A DNA stretch of 64,000 nucleotides from Phytopseudomonas argentinensis (lineage in GTDB: Bacteria > Pseudomonadota > Gammaproteobacteria > Pseudomonadales > Pseudomonadaceae). Shown here piece after piece: positions 29,198 to 39,815 of this stretch (the first letter of the stretch is position 1; each line of letters opens with the position of its first letter). Location of the stretch: the NCBI RefSeq assembly GCF_900113905.1, contig NZ_FORC01000004.1:434001-498000 (forward strand), read 5' to 3'. A model generated the notes under the pieces. That model saw only the letters and a program-made list of their open reading frames with translations, ran no database searches and had not been told where the DNA came from. The position numbers were made by a program, and so were the translations under genes.

Positions 29198-29299
29198 GCA
29201 AATTCCTTGTAGTGCGGGGGCCTGCCGGTGATCGCGCCCTCCTCTTCAACAAGTTGGAGTCGGCGGCAGACCCGCGGATTATAGCCACGCCAGGCACTA

Positions 29300-29325
29300 A
29301 AAAGCCGCTCCCGGGAGCGGCTTTC
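29300..29325 (-). terminator. Intrinsic terminator after brnQ
   Basis: AAAGCCGCTCCC and GGGAGCGGCTTT form a perfect 12-bp stem. On the minus strand it is followed by a T-run, so it serves the leftward brnQ transcript. Confidence 0.85.
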
Positions 29326-29341
29326 GGTTACCCGTCCTGGC

Positions 29342-30655
29342 TCAGGCCAGCACTTCCTGCGGCTTGCCCCGCAGCCAGTCGTAGCCACTGGCGAGCGCCA
29401 GCATCAGCGCCGATGGCAGCAGCCACGCCAGGCCCTGCTCGGCCAGCGGCAGGCTGTTCAGCCAGCCCGGCAGCCAGCCATCTAGACCCGCCGTTTTCAA
29501 GCCATCGACGATGCCGAACAGCGTCGCCACCAGCATCACCGGGCCGACGACGCGGGCCGCCGCATGCCACAGCCCCCAGCAGAAGCTCAGCGCAATCAGC
29601 ACGATGCACGGCGGATAGATGGCCGTGAGTACCGGCACGGAAATCTGGATCAGCTTGGTCAGGCCCAGGTTCGACACCAGCAGCGAGAATGCCGCCAGGA
29701 TGATCACCAGGCTGCGGTAGGACAACGGCACCAGGCGGCTGAAGTACTCCGCGCAGGCGCAGGTCAGGCCGACCGCGGTGACCAGGCATGCCAGGGAAAT
29801 CAGCACCGCCAGAAAGCCGCTGCCCAGGCCGCCGAAGGTGTGCTGCACATAGGCATGCAGCACGGCGGCACCATTGGTGGCACCTTCGGCGATGCTGTGG
29901 CTGCCGGCACCGAGGCGGAACAGACTGATGTAAACCAGGGCCAGGCCGACGCCGGCAATCAGCCCGGCGATGATCGCGTAACGGGTGATCAACTGCGGTG
30001 AGGTGACACCGCGCGAACGAATGGCGTTGACGATCACGATGCCGAACACCAGCGCACCCAGGGTATCCATGGTCAGGTAGCCATTGATGAAGCCCTGGGA
30101 GAATGGCGCAGCCTGGTAGGCCGCGGTCGCCGAACCCACGCCACCGGGCGTCAGCACGAACGCCGTGCCGCCGAGGATCAACAGCGCGAGAATCTTCATC
30201 GGCCCGAGCACCCGGCCGACCGTATCGAGCAGCCGACCGGGATATAGCGACACGCCCAGCACGATGGCGAAATACACCAGGCTGTAGATGAACAGTGCCA
30301 ACGGGCTTTCACCGGTCAACGGCGCCAGACCTACCTCGAACGACACCGTGGCGGTGCGCGGCGTGGCGAACAGCGGACCGACTGCCAGGTAGCAGACCAC
30401 GCCCAGCACCACGCCCGCGGCACGCCCGATGGGCGTGCTCAGCGCGTCCATGGCGCCACCGACCTTGGCCAGTGCGACCAGAGTGATGACCGGCAGGCCG
30501 ACAGCGGTGATCAAGAAACCCAGCGCAGCCAGCCAGACATGCGGGCCAGCCTGCAAGCCGACAATGGGCGGAAAAATGATGTTGCCTGCCCCGACGAACA
30601 GGGCGAAGGTCATAAACCCCAGGGCGAGCACGTCCTGGCTTTTCAGAGAAGTCAT
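29342..30655 (-). CDS. brnQ: Branched-chain amino acid transporter BrnQ
   Basis: 437 residues from the ATG at 30655 (MTSLKSQDVLALGFMTFALF), about twelve membrane segments, with the family motif FALFVGAGNIIFPPIVG near the start. It is a sodium-coupled carrier for leucine, isoleucine and valine in the inner membrane. It is a single gene with its own terminator; the 230 bp upstream holds its promoter but no clear operator. Confidence 0.93.
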   Translation of the reverse strand: MTSLKSQDVLALGFMTFALFVGAGNIIFPPIVGLQAGPHVWLAALGFLITAVGLPVITLVALAKVGGAMDALSTPIGRAAGVVLGVVCYLAVGPLFATPRTATVSFEVGLAPLTGESPLALFIYSLVYFAIVLGVSLYPGRLLDTVGRVLGPMKILALLILGGTAFVLTPGGVGSATAAYQAAPFSQGFINGYLTMDTLGALVFGIVIVNAIRSRGVTSPQLITRYAIIAGLIAGVGLALVYISLFRLGAGSHSIAEGATNGAAVLHAYVQHTFGGLGSGFLAVLISLACLVTAVGLTCACAEYFSRLVPLSYRSLVIILAAFSLLVSNLGLTKLIQISVPVLTAIYPPCIVLIALSFCWGLWHAAARVVGPVMLVATLFGIVDGLKTAGLDGWLPGWLNSLPLAEQGLAWLLPSALMLALASGYDWLRGKPQEVLA

Positions 30656-30883
30656 CGAAGGAAATACCACATCACTAAAACGGAGTTGAGAGAGGGAATC
30701 CCGATGGATAGAGGGAAACGTCGTTCGCCCTTATGGCGCGAACCCTTATTGCGGGCACATCTCGGGTAGAGACGAAACCCATTAGTTGCAAGGCTAACGA
30801 TTTTGCCGCAAACGCCCTGCCCAATCCAGCCCGGCTGACGGCTGGCTGTAATGCGCTGTCGCCTGGGCAACATTTCTAAAGCC

Positions 30884-30916
30884 AAAAAGAAGGCCACCCG
30901 AGGGTGGCCTTCTTTT
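30884..30916 (-). terminator. Intrinsic terminator after sucD
   Basis: AGAAGGCCACCC, a two-base turn, and GGGTGGCCTTCT, bordered by A- and T-runs on both sides. It closes the large leftward TCA-cycle cluster and could act in both directions. Confidence 0.92.
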
Positions 30917-30930
30917 CAGATCAGAATGGC

Positions 30931-31817
30931 TTACGCCTTCTTCACTTCCCAACCAGTCAGCTCGGCCAGGGCCTTGCCGATGTCAGCCAGGGAACGCACG
31001 GTCTTCACGCCAGCGTCCTGCAGAGCAGCGAATTTCTCGTCTGCAGTGCCTTTGCCGCCGGAGATGATGGCGCCAGCATGGCCCATACGCTTGCCGGGAG
31101 GAGCGGTAACGCCAGCGATGTAGGAAACTACAGGCTTGGTGACGTTGGCCTTGATGTAGGCAGCCGCTTCTTCTTCAGCCGAACCGCCGATCTCGCCGAT
31201 CATGACGATCGCTTCGGTCTTCGGGTCTTCCTGGAACAGCTTCAGGATGTCGATGAAGTTCGAACCCGGAATCGGGTCACCACCGATGCCCACGCAAGTG
31301 GACTGGCCGAAGCCGGCGTCAGTGGTCTGCTTGACGGCTTCATAGGTCAGGGTGCCGGAACGCGACACGATGCCTACTTTGCCTGGCAGGTGGATGTGAC
31401 CTGGCATGATGCCGATCTTGCACTCGCCCGGGGTGATGACGCCTGGGCAGTTCGGGCCGATCAGGGTAACACCCAGCTCGTCGCACTTGACCTTGGCATC
31501 GAGCATGTCGAGGGTAGGAATACCTTCGGTGATGCAGACGATCAGTTTGATGCCGGCGAAAGCCGCTTCCAGGATCGAGTCCTTGCAGAACGGAGCCGGA
31601 ACGTAGATAACCGAAGCGTCGGCGCCAGTGGCTTCAACGGCTTCTTTCACGGTGTTGAACACCGGCAGGTTCAGGTGGGTAGTACCGCCTTTACCTGGGG
31701 TCACGCCGCCAACCATCTTGGTGCCATAGGCGATGGCTTGTTCGGAGTGGAAGGTACCTTGCGAACCAGTGAAACCCTGGCAGATAACCTTGGTGTCTTT
31801 ATTGATCAGGACGCTCA

Positions 31818-31818
<1 letters not shown>
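30931..31818 (-). CDS. sucD: Succinyl-CoA synthetase alpha subunit
   Basis: 295 residues. CoA-binding Rossmann start (CQGFTGSQGTFHSEQAIAYG), SRSGTLTYEA, and the phospho-histidine loop GHAGAIISGG near residue 245. With SucC it makes ATP or GTP from succinyl-CoA. Its start codon overlaps the sucC stop by one base. Confidence 0.97.
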
Positions 31819-32984
<1,166 letters not shown>

Positions 32985-33182
32985 GCTTGTCTACCGTCTT
33001 CGTTTAGGTATTGCGCATCGGTGCCGCACTCACGTGCTGCACCACCTGTGACCGCCTCTAGGCAGTCCGGCGCACATTCCGCGATAGGCTGGGCCTCGCG
33101 CGGGCAATGCACCGTGGTTCTGCTTCGCGAAAAACCGTCCGCACGTTGCCGGCTCGAGAGCCAGCGCCGCACTGACGACTTC

Positions 33183-34619
33183 TTAGCGTTTCTTGCGGTT
33201 GGCGATGTGAATCGCGCCACCGTTGACTGCCAGGGCGGCTTCGTGCAGCGCCTCGGACAGGGTTGGGTGCGAGAACACCATCATGCCCAGGTCTTCGGCA
33301 CTGGTGCCGAATTCCATGCCGATGGCGCCCTGCTGTACCAGCTCGGCCGCGCTTGGGCCGATGACGTGAACGCCCAGCACGCGGTCGGTGTTGGCGTCAG
33401 CGATGACCTTGACGAAGCCGCCGGTATCGTTGGCTGCCATGGCACGGCCGCTGGCAGCGAACGGGAAGGTACCGACGTTGACGGCCACGCCTTCGCCCTT
33501 GAGCTGCTGCTCGGTTTTACCAACCCACGCGATTTCCGGGTGAGTGTAGATGACCGACGGAATCAGGTCGTAGTTCATCTGGGCCTTGTGACCGGCGATA
33601 CGCTCGGCAACCATCACGCCCTCTTCCGAGGCCTTGTGGGCGAGCATCATGCCGCGCACCACGTCACCGATGGCGTAAACGCCAGGAACGCTGGTAGCGC
33701 AATGGTCGTCGACGAAGATGTAGCCACGCTCGTCCAGGTCCACGCCGCTGTCCGAAGCCAGCAGGTCGGTGGTCACCGGGCGGCGGCCGACGGCAACGAT
33801 CAGCTTGTCGAAGACGATCTTCTGTTCGCCAGCCGAGTCGGTGTAGTTGACGGTGACCTGCTTCTTCTTGACTTCAGAACCGGTCACGCGAGCGCCCAGT
33901 TTGATGTCCAGGCCCTGCTTGGTGAGGGTCTTGAAGGCTTCCTTGGCGACGGCTTCGTCAGCGGCCGGCAGGAACTTGTCCAGTGCTTCGAGCACGGTCA
34001 CTTCAGCGCCCAGACGGGCCCATACCGAACCCAGCTCCAGACCGATGACGCCGGCGCCGATCACGCCCAGCTTCTTCGGTACCGATTGGAATTCCAGGGC
34101 ACCGGTGGAGTCGACGATGACGTCCTGGTCGACCGGAGCCGGCGGAATGTCGATCGGGCGCGAACCAGAGGCCAGGATCACGTTCTCGGCTTCGACGACG
34201 GAGGTATTGCCGTCCTTGTCGGTGACTTCGACTTTCTTGCCGGCCAGCAGTTTGCCGTGGCCTTCGAGCAGGGTCACGCCGTTGGCCTTGAACAGGCCGG
34301 CAACACCGCCGGTCAGGTTCTTGATGATGGTGTTCTTGCGCCCGACCATGGCCGGTACGTCGATGCTCACGCCCTTGGCGCTGATGCCGTGAACGGCGAA
34401 ACCGTCCTGGGCTTCGTGGAACTTCCAGGAGCTGTCCAGCAGCGCCTTGGACGGAATGCAGCCGACGTTCAGGCAGGTACCGCCCAGGGCGATCTTACCG
34501 TCCTTGTCCTGGTACTTCTCGATGCACGCGGTCTTGAGACCGAGTTGCGCGGCCTTGATGGCGGCGACATAGCCGCCAGGGCCGGCACCGATGACTACCA
34601 CGTCGAATTTCTGGCTCAT
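33183..34619 (-). CDS. lpdA: Dihydrolipoamide dehydrogenase (E3)
   Basis: 478 residues from the ATG at 34619 (MSQKFDVVVIGAGPGGYVAA); the longer frame upstream lacks a ribosome site. Redox disulfide in GGTCLNVGCIPSK, NAD-binding GAGVIGLELGSVW, and C-terminal HPTLSEALHEAAL with the active-site His-Glu. It reoxidises lipoamide for 2-oxoglutarate dehydrogenase and lies directly after sucB. Confidence 0.96.
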   Translation of the reverse strand: MSQKFDVVVIGAGPGGYVAAIKAAQLGLKTACIEKYQDKDGKIALGGTCLNVGCIPSKALLDSSWKFHEAQDGFAVHGISAKGVSIDVPAMVGRKNTIIKNLTGGVAGLFKANGVTLLEGHGKLLAGKKVEVTDKDGNTSVVEAENVILASGSRPIDIPPAPVDQDVIVDSTGALEFQSVPKKLGVIGAGVIGLELGSVWARLGAEVTVLEALDKFLPAADEAVAKEAFKTLTKQGLDIKLGARVTGSEVKKKQVTVNYTDSAGEQKIVFDKLIVAVGRRPVTTDLLASDSGVDLDERGYIFVDDHCATSVPGVYAIGDVVRGMMLAHKASEEGVMVAERIAGHKAQMNYDLIPSVIYTHPEIAWVGKTEQQLKGEGVAVNVGTFPFAASGRAMAANDTGGFVKVIADANTDRVLGVHVIGPSAAELVQQGAIGMEFGTSAEDLGMMVFSHPTLSEALHEAALAVNGGAIHIANRKKR

Positions 34620-34706
34620 AAAAAGATTCCTTTTCGCTTGAAGCTTCGAGCTCGAGCCGCGGACGAAGGCCCTGTAGGGCGCGGCGTCCACGGCTCGCAG
34701 CTGCGT

Positions 34707-35933
34707 TTAGATGTCCAGCAGAAGACGAGCTGGGTCTTCCAGCAGGTTCTTGATGGTCACCAGGAAGGTCACGGCTTCTTTACCGTCGATCAGACGGTGA
34801 TCGTAGGACAGTGCCAGGTACATCATCGGGCGAATGACCACTTGGCCATTTACCGCCACCGGGCGCTGGATGATGTTGTGCATGCCCAGAATCGCGGCCT
34901 GCGGCGGGTTGACGATCGGCGTCGACATCATCGAGCCGAAGGTACCGCCATTGGTGATGGTGAAGGTGCCGCCGGTCATCTCTTCGATCGACAGCTTGCC
35001 GTCACGGGCTTTCTTGCCGTAGGCAGCGATACCGGCTTCGATATCGGCCAGACCCATCAGTTCGGCGTTACGCAGAACCGGAACCACCAGGCCACGGTCG
35101 CTGGAAACGGCTACGCCGATGTCCTGGTAGCCATGGTAGACGATGTCGTTGCCATCGATCGAGGCGTTGACTGCCGGCAGACGCTTCAGCGCCTCGGTAG
35201 CCGCCTTGACGAAGAAGGACATGAAGCCCAGACGGGTGCCGTTGTGAGCCTTCTCGAACTGATCCTTGTACTTCGAACGCAGCGCCATGATCTCGGACAT
35301 GTCGACTTCGTTGAAGGTGGTCAGCATCGCCATGTTCGATTGGGCTTCGACCAGACGGCGAGCGACGGTGGCGCGAACGCGGGTCATCGGCACGCGCTTC
35401 TCGGTGCGATCACCAGCACCGCTTACCACCGGAGCGGCAGCAGCAGCGGCTGCAGCAGGCTTGGCAGCCGGAGCATTCTTCTTGGCTTCAACGGCCGCGA
35501 CCACGTCTTCCTTGGTCACGCGGCCACCTTTGCCCGAACCGCTGATGCTGTTCGGGTCGATGCCGTTTTCCTCAGCCAGCTTGCGCGCGGCTGGCGACAG
35601 GAGCTGGTCGTCGCCGGCGGCGGCCGGTGCAGCGGCCTGGGCTGGAGCGGCAGCGGCCTGAGCCGGAGCAGCAGCCGGCGCGGCAGCAGCAGCGCCACCT
35701 TCGGTCAGCTTGCCCAACACTTCGTTGGAGAGGACGGTGTCGCCTTCGTTCTTGATGATTTCAGCAACAACACCGTCGGCCTCGGCCAGGACCTCGATCA
35801 CCACCTTGTCGGTCTCGATGTCGACGATCAGCTCATCGCGCTTGACCGCTTCGCCCGGCTTCTTGTGCCAGGTGGCCACGGTGCCGTCGGCGACCGATTC
35901 GGGGAATGTAGGGGCTTTGATCTCGATAGCCAT
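34707..35933 (-). CDS. sucB: 2-oxoglutarate dehydrogenase E2, dihydrolipoyl succinyltransferase
   Basis: 408 residues. N-terminal lipoyl domain with the lysine in ETDKVVIEV (about 41-49), an Ala/Pro linker, a peripheral-subunit-binding domain (LSPAARKLAEENGIDPNSIS), then the catalytic domain ending with SYDHRLIDGKEAVTFL, which holds the active His and Asp. It is the core of the complex formed with SucA and Lpd. Confidence 0.97.
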   Translation of the reverse strand: MAIEIKAPTFPESVADGTVATWHKKPGEAVKRDELIVDIETDKVVIEVLAEADGVVAEIIKNEGDTVLSNEVLGKLTEGGAAAAAPAAAPAQAAAAPAQAAAPAAAGDDQLLSPAARKLAEENGIDPNSISGSGKGGRVTKEDVVAAVEAKKNAPAAKPAAAAAAAAPVVSGAGDRTEKRVPMTRVRATVARRLVEAQSNMAMLTTFNEVDMSEIMALRSKYKDQFEKAHNGTRLGFMSFFVKAATEALKRLPAVNASIDGNDIVYHGYQDIGVAVSSDRGLVVPVLRNAELMGLADIEAGIAAYGKKARDGKLSIEEMTGGTFTITNGGTFGSMMSTPIVNPPQAAILGMHNIIQRPVAVNGQVVIRPMMYLALSYDHRLIDGKEAVTFLVTIKNLLEDPARLLLDI

Positions 35934-36003
35934 TGGGTTCTTTTCCTTAAATTCGGTAGTTTCGAGGAGGCGGCCTCATTGGGCCGCCTCCTTCGCGATG
36001 GCA

Positions 36004-38835
36004 TTAAACGGTGAAGGCATCCTGCAGCAGCTTTTCCTGCTGTTCGGCGTGCATGGACGCGTAACCACAGGCCGGAGCGGCCGAGGCATCACGCCCTGCA
36101 TACTCGAGCACCAGCGACTTCTTGTGCGCCGCAGCGGCGCGCCGCATGTGGTGCTGGCTGCAGTACCAGGCGCCCTGGTTCATCGGCTCTTCCTGACACC
36201 AGACGATGTGCTTGAGGTTCTTGTATGGCGCAAGAATCTCGGCCAGGTCGTCTTCCGGGAACGGATACAGCTGCTCGATACGCACGATGGCAATATCGTC
36301 GCGGCCTTCGGCACGGCGCTTTTCCAGCAGGTCGTAGTAGACCTTGCCGCTGCACAGCACCAGACGCTCGACCTTTTTCGGGTCGATGGCATCGATTTCC
36401 GGGATAACGGTCTGGAACGAGCCTTCGGCCAGATCTTCCAGGGTCGAAACCGCCAGTTTGTGACGCAGCAGCGACTTGGGCGTCAGCACCACCAGCGGCT
36501 TGCGCAGCGGGCGGATGACCTGACGACGCAGCAGGTGATAGATCTGCGCCGGGGTGGTCGGTACCGCGACCTGGATGTTCTGCTCAGCGCACAGCTGCAG
36601 GTAACGCTCCAGGCGTGCCGAGGAGTGCTCCGGGCCCTGCCCTTCGTAACCGTGCGGCAGCAGCATGGTCAGGCCGCACAGGCGACCCCACTTGGTCTCG
36701 CCGCTGGAAATGAACTGGTCGAACACTACCTGGGCACCGTTGGCGAAGTCGCCGAACTGGGCTTCCCAGATCACCAGCGCGTTCGGCGTGGTGGTGGCGT
36801 AGCCGTATTCGAAGGCCAGTACGGCCTCTTCCGAGAGGAAGGAGTCGTACAGGTCGAAGCGCGGCTGACCTTCGTAAAGGTGCTGCAGCGGCAGGTAGGC
36901 CGAGCCGTCCTTCTGGTTATGCAGTTGCGCATGGCGGTGCGAGAAGGTGCCGCGGCCCACGTCCTGACCGGTGATACGAATCGGATGACCTTCGACCAGC
37001 AGGGTCGCGTAGGCCATGGTCTCGGCATAGCCCCAGTTCAGCGGCAAGCCACCAGCACCCATCTTGGCGCGATCTTCGTAGATCTTGCCAACCTGGCGCT
37101 GAACCACGAAACCGTCGGGCGTCTGCAACAGCTTGTTGGACAGCTCCTGCAGGGTCTTGAGGTCGAAGCGCGTGTCGTGACGTGCGGTCCAGGCATGGCC
37201 CAGGTACGGACGCCAGTCGACGAACAGCTCCTTGTTCGGCTCCTTGACCAGGCTCTTGACCACGTGCTGACCGTTGTCCAGCGCCGTGCGGTACTCGTCG
37301 ACCGGAGCCTGTACGGCTTCGGCGGTCAGGCGACCACCACCGGTCAGGGCATCGGCGTACAGTTCACGGGTGGTGCGCTGCTTGGCGATCTGCTGGTACA
37401 TCAGCGGCTGGGTGCCACTGGGCTCGTCGGCCTCGTTATGGCCGCGACGGCGGTAGCAGACCAGGTCGATGACCACGTCACGCTTGTACTGCATGCGGTA
37501 ATCGACAGCCAGTTGCGTGACGAACAGCACGGCTTCCGGATCATCGCCATTCACATGGAAGATCGGCGCCTGGATCATCTTGGCGACGTCGGTGGCGTAC
37601 TCGGTGGAGCGCGCATCGTCGGCGCGGTTGGTGGTGAAGCCAACCTGGTTGTTGATCACGATGTGGATGGTGCCACCGGTCCTGTAGGCACGGGTCTGCG
37701 ACATCTGGAAGGTTTCCATGACCACGCCCTGACCGGCGAACGCCGCGTCACCGTGGATGGAAATCGGCAGAACCTTGTCGCCCACCGCATCGTTGCGACG
37801 ATCCTGGCGAGCACGCACCGAACCCTCGACCACCGGGGAGACGATCTCCAGGTGTGACGGGTTGAATGCCAGCTCCAGGTGGACTTCGCCGCCCTGGGTC
37901 ATCACGTTCGACGAGAAGCCCTGGTGGTATTTCACGTCACCGGAGCTCAGGCCCTCGACCTTCTTGCCTTCGAACTCGTCGAACAGGTCGCGCGGGTTCT
38001 TGCCGAAGGTGTTGACCAGCACGTTGAGACGGCCACGGTGGGCCATGCCGATGACGATTTCCTTGGTGCCGTAGGAGCCGCTGCGCTGGATGATCTCGTC
38101 GAGCAGCGGAATCAGGCTCTCGCCACCTTCCAGACCGAAGCGCTTGGTGCCCGGGTACTTGGTGCCCAGGTACTTTTCCAGGCCCTCGGCAGCGGTCAGA
38201 CGCTCGAGCAGATGGCTCTGCACTTCGGCAGAAATCTGCGGGCGGCCGCGTACGCTTTCCAGGCGCTGCTGGAACCAGCTGCGCTGCTCGGAATCGGTGA
38301 TGTGAGTGAACTCGGAGCCGATGGTGCGACAATATGTCTGCTGCAAAGCATCGCGGATTTCCCGCAAAGTGGCTTCTTCTTTGCCGATTGCCAGACCACC
38401 CGTGCGGAAGGTGGTATCCAGATCCGCGTCGGTAAGGCTGTAATGGCTGATCGACAGGTCAGCAGGAACAGGACGTTGCCACAGCCCAAGCGGATCGAGC
38501 TGAGCCGCCTGGTGGCCACGCATGCGGAATGCCTGAATCAACCGCAACACTTCGACCTGCTTCTTCTCGTGCTCGCTGCTCACGGTCCCGGCTGAGGCCG
38601 GCTGAGCGCGACGCTGGTTCTTGGCCAGCAACACGAAATGATCACGAATCGTCGAGTGCGATACGTCATTGGCGGTGCTGCCTTCAGACGGCAACTTATC
38701 GAAATAAGTGCGCCACTCCTCCGGCACGGCGTTGGGATCGTGCAGGTAGAGCTCGTAGAGCTCCTCCACGTAGGCAGCGTTACCACCGGATAGGTGGGCA
38801 CTGTCCCACATGCGCTGCATCACGCTTTCTTGCAT
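36004..38835 (-). CDS. sucA: 2-oxoglutarate dehydrogenase E1
   Basis: 943 residues, normal length, starting MQESVMQRMWDSAHLSGGNA. Thiamine-diphosphate domain with MAHRGRLNVLVNTFGK and HGDAAFAGQGVVMET, then the transketolase-like part with HGYEGQGPEHSSARLERYL. It decarboxylates 2-oxoglutarate in the TCA cycle. It is 70 bp from sucB and about 250 bp after sdhB. Confidence 0.97.
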   Translation of the reverse strand: MQESVMQRMWDSAHLSGGNAAYVEELYELYLHDPNAVPEEWRTYFDKLPSEGSTANDVSHSTIRDHFVLLAKNQRRAQPASAGTVSSEHEKKQVEVLRLIQAFRMRGHQAAQLDPLGLWQRPVPADLSISHYSLTDADLDTTFRTGGLAIGKEEATLREIRDALQQTYCRTIGSEFTHITDSEQRSWFQQRLESVRGRPQISAEVQSHLLERLTAAEGLEKYLGTKYPGTKRFGLEGGESLIPLLDEIIQRSGSYGTKEIVIGMAHRGRLNVLVNTFGKNPRDLFDEFEGKKVEGLSSGDVKYHQGFSSNVMTQGGEVHLELAFNPSHLEIVSPVVEGSVRARQDRRNDAVGDKVLPISIHGDAAFAGQGVVMETFQMSQTRAYRTGGTIHIVINNQVGFTTNRADDARSTEYATDVAKMIQAPIFHVNGDDPEAVLFVTQLAVDYRMQYKRDVVIDLVCYRRRGHNEADEPSGTQPLMYQQIAKQRTTRELYADALTGGGRLTAEAVQAPVDEYRTALDNGQHVVKSLVKEPNKELFVDWRPYLGHAWTARHDTRFDLKTLQELSNKLLQTPDGFVVQRQVGKIYEDRAKMGAGGLPLNWGYAETMAYATLLVEGHPIRITGQDVGRGTFSHRHAQLHNQKDGSAYLPLQHLYEGQPRFDLYDSFLSEEAVLAFEYGYATTTPNALVIWEAQFGDFANGAQVVFDQFISSGETKWGRLCGLTMLLPHGYEGQGPEHSSARLERYLQLCAEQNIQVAVPTTPAQIYHLLRRQVIRPLRKPLVVLTPKSLLRHKLAVSTLEDLAEGSFQTVIPEIDAIDPKKVERLVLCSGKVYYDLLEKRRAEGRDDIAIVRIEQLYPFPEDDLAEILAPYKNLKHIVWCQEEPMNQGAWYCSQHHMRRAAAAHKKSLVLEYAGRDASAAPACGYASMHAEQQEKLLQDAFTV

Positions 38836-39084
38836 GCTTGGTCACCCTCGGTAAGGGGACACCACCGGCGAGGACACCGACTGGTTTGCGAAGTCATGTA
38901 ACAGCGACTTCAACAAGCCACCAATGATCCTGCAGATAGTCCGGGCACCAGCCCGAATGCCCCTGCTGGTCGTCATATTTTTCGTATAAGGGCGTTGACG
39001 GCTAGGCCAGCGCCCTGGCGATGCTGCAACACCGACTTTACGTCGGTGCGGCAGGTGTTGCGGGTCAAGCTAAAGAGCGGTGAA

Positions 39085-39804
39085 TCAGGTACCGCTTTGC
39101 AGCAGCATGTTGCGCACGTGCCCGATGGCCTTGGTCGGATTCAGGCCCTTAGGGCACACGTTCACGCAGTTCATGATGCCGCGGCAGCGGAACACACTGA
39201 ATGGATCGTCCAACGACGCCAAACGTTCCGCAGTCTTGGTGTCACGGCTGTCGGCCAGGAAACGGTAGGCCTGCAGCAGAGCGGCCGGGCCCAGGAACTT
39301 GTCCGGGTTCCACCAGAACGACGGGCAGCTGGTCGAGCAGCAGGCGCACAGGATGCACTCGTACAGGCCGTCGAGCTTCTCGCGCTCTTCCGGCGACTGC
39401 AGACGCTCGATGGCCGGCGCCGGGCTGTCATTCTGCAGGAACGGTTGCACCTTCTCGTACTGCTTGTAGAAGATGCTCATGTCGACCACCAGGTCACGAA
39501 TCACCGGCAGGCCAGGCAGCGGGCGGATCACCAGCTTGTTGCCCTTGACTACGCTGGAGATCGGCGTGATGCAGGCCAGGCCGTTCTTGCCGCTGATGTT
39601 CATGCCGTCGGAACCGCACACGCCTTCACGGCAGGAACGACGGTAGGAAAAGCCTTCGTCCTGCTCTTTGATCAGTGCCAGGATGTCGAGCACCATCAGG
39701 TCCTTGCCGTCGATGGTGATGTCGAAGTCCTGCATGAACGGCGCTTTGTCCGCTTCCGGGTTGTAGCGATAAACGCTGACTTTCAAGCTTTTGCCAAGAG
39801 ACAT
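39085..39804 (-). CDS. sdhB: Succinate dehydrogenase iron-sulfur subunit
   Basis: 239 residues from ATG 39804, preceded by aagggtgg; the GTG at 39813 is a poorer choice. Three Fe-S cysteine groups: SCREGVCGSDGMN (2Fe-2S), CILCACCSTSCPSFWW (4Fe-4S) and CRGIMNCVNVCPKGLNP (3Fe-4S). It passes electrons from the flavoprotein to ubiquinone at the inner membrane. Confidence 0.96.
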   Translation of the reverse strand: MSLGKSLKVSVYRYNPEADKAPFMQDFDITIDGKDLMVLDILALIKEQDEGFSYRRSCREGVCGSDGMNISGKNGLACITPISSVVKGNKLVIRPLPGLPVIRDLVVDMSIFYKQYEKVQPFLQNDSPAPAIERLQSPEEREKLDGLYECILCACCSTSCPSFWWNPDKFLGPAALLQAYRFLADSRDTKTAERLASLDDPFSVFRCRGIMNCVNVCPKGLNPTKAIGHVRNMLLQSGT

Positions 39805-39815
39805 GGTAGCCACCC

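Noticed and set aside
38826..38840. CTTGCATGCTTG-like half palindrome at the sucA start, as a phage operator
   Set aside because: Only one good half-site, inside a host gene start, with no second site nearby.
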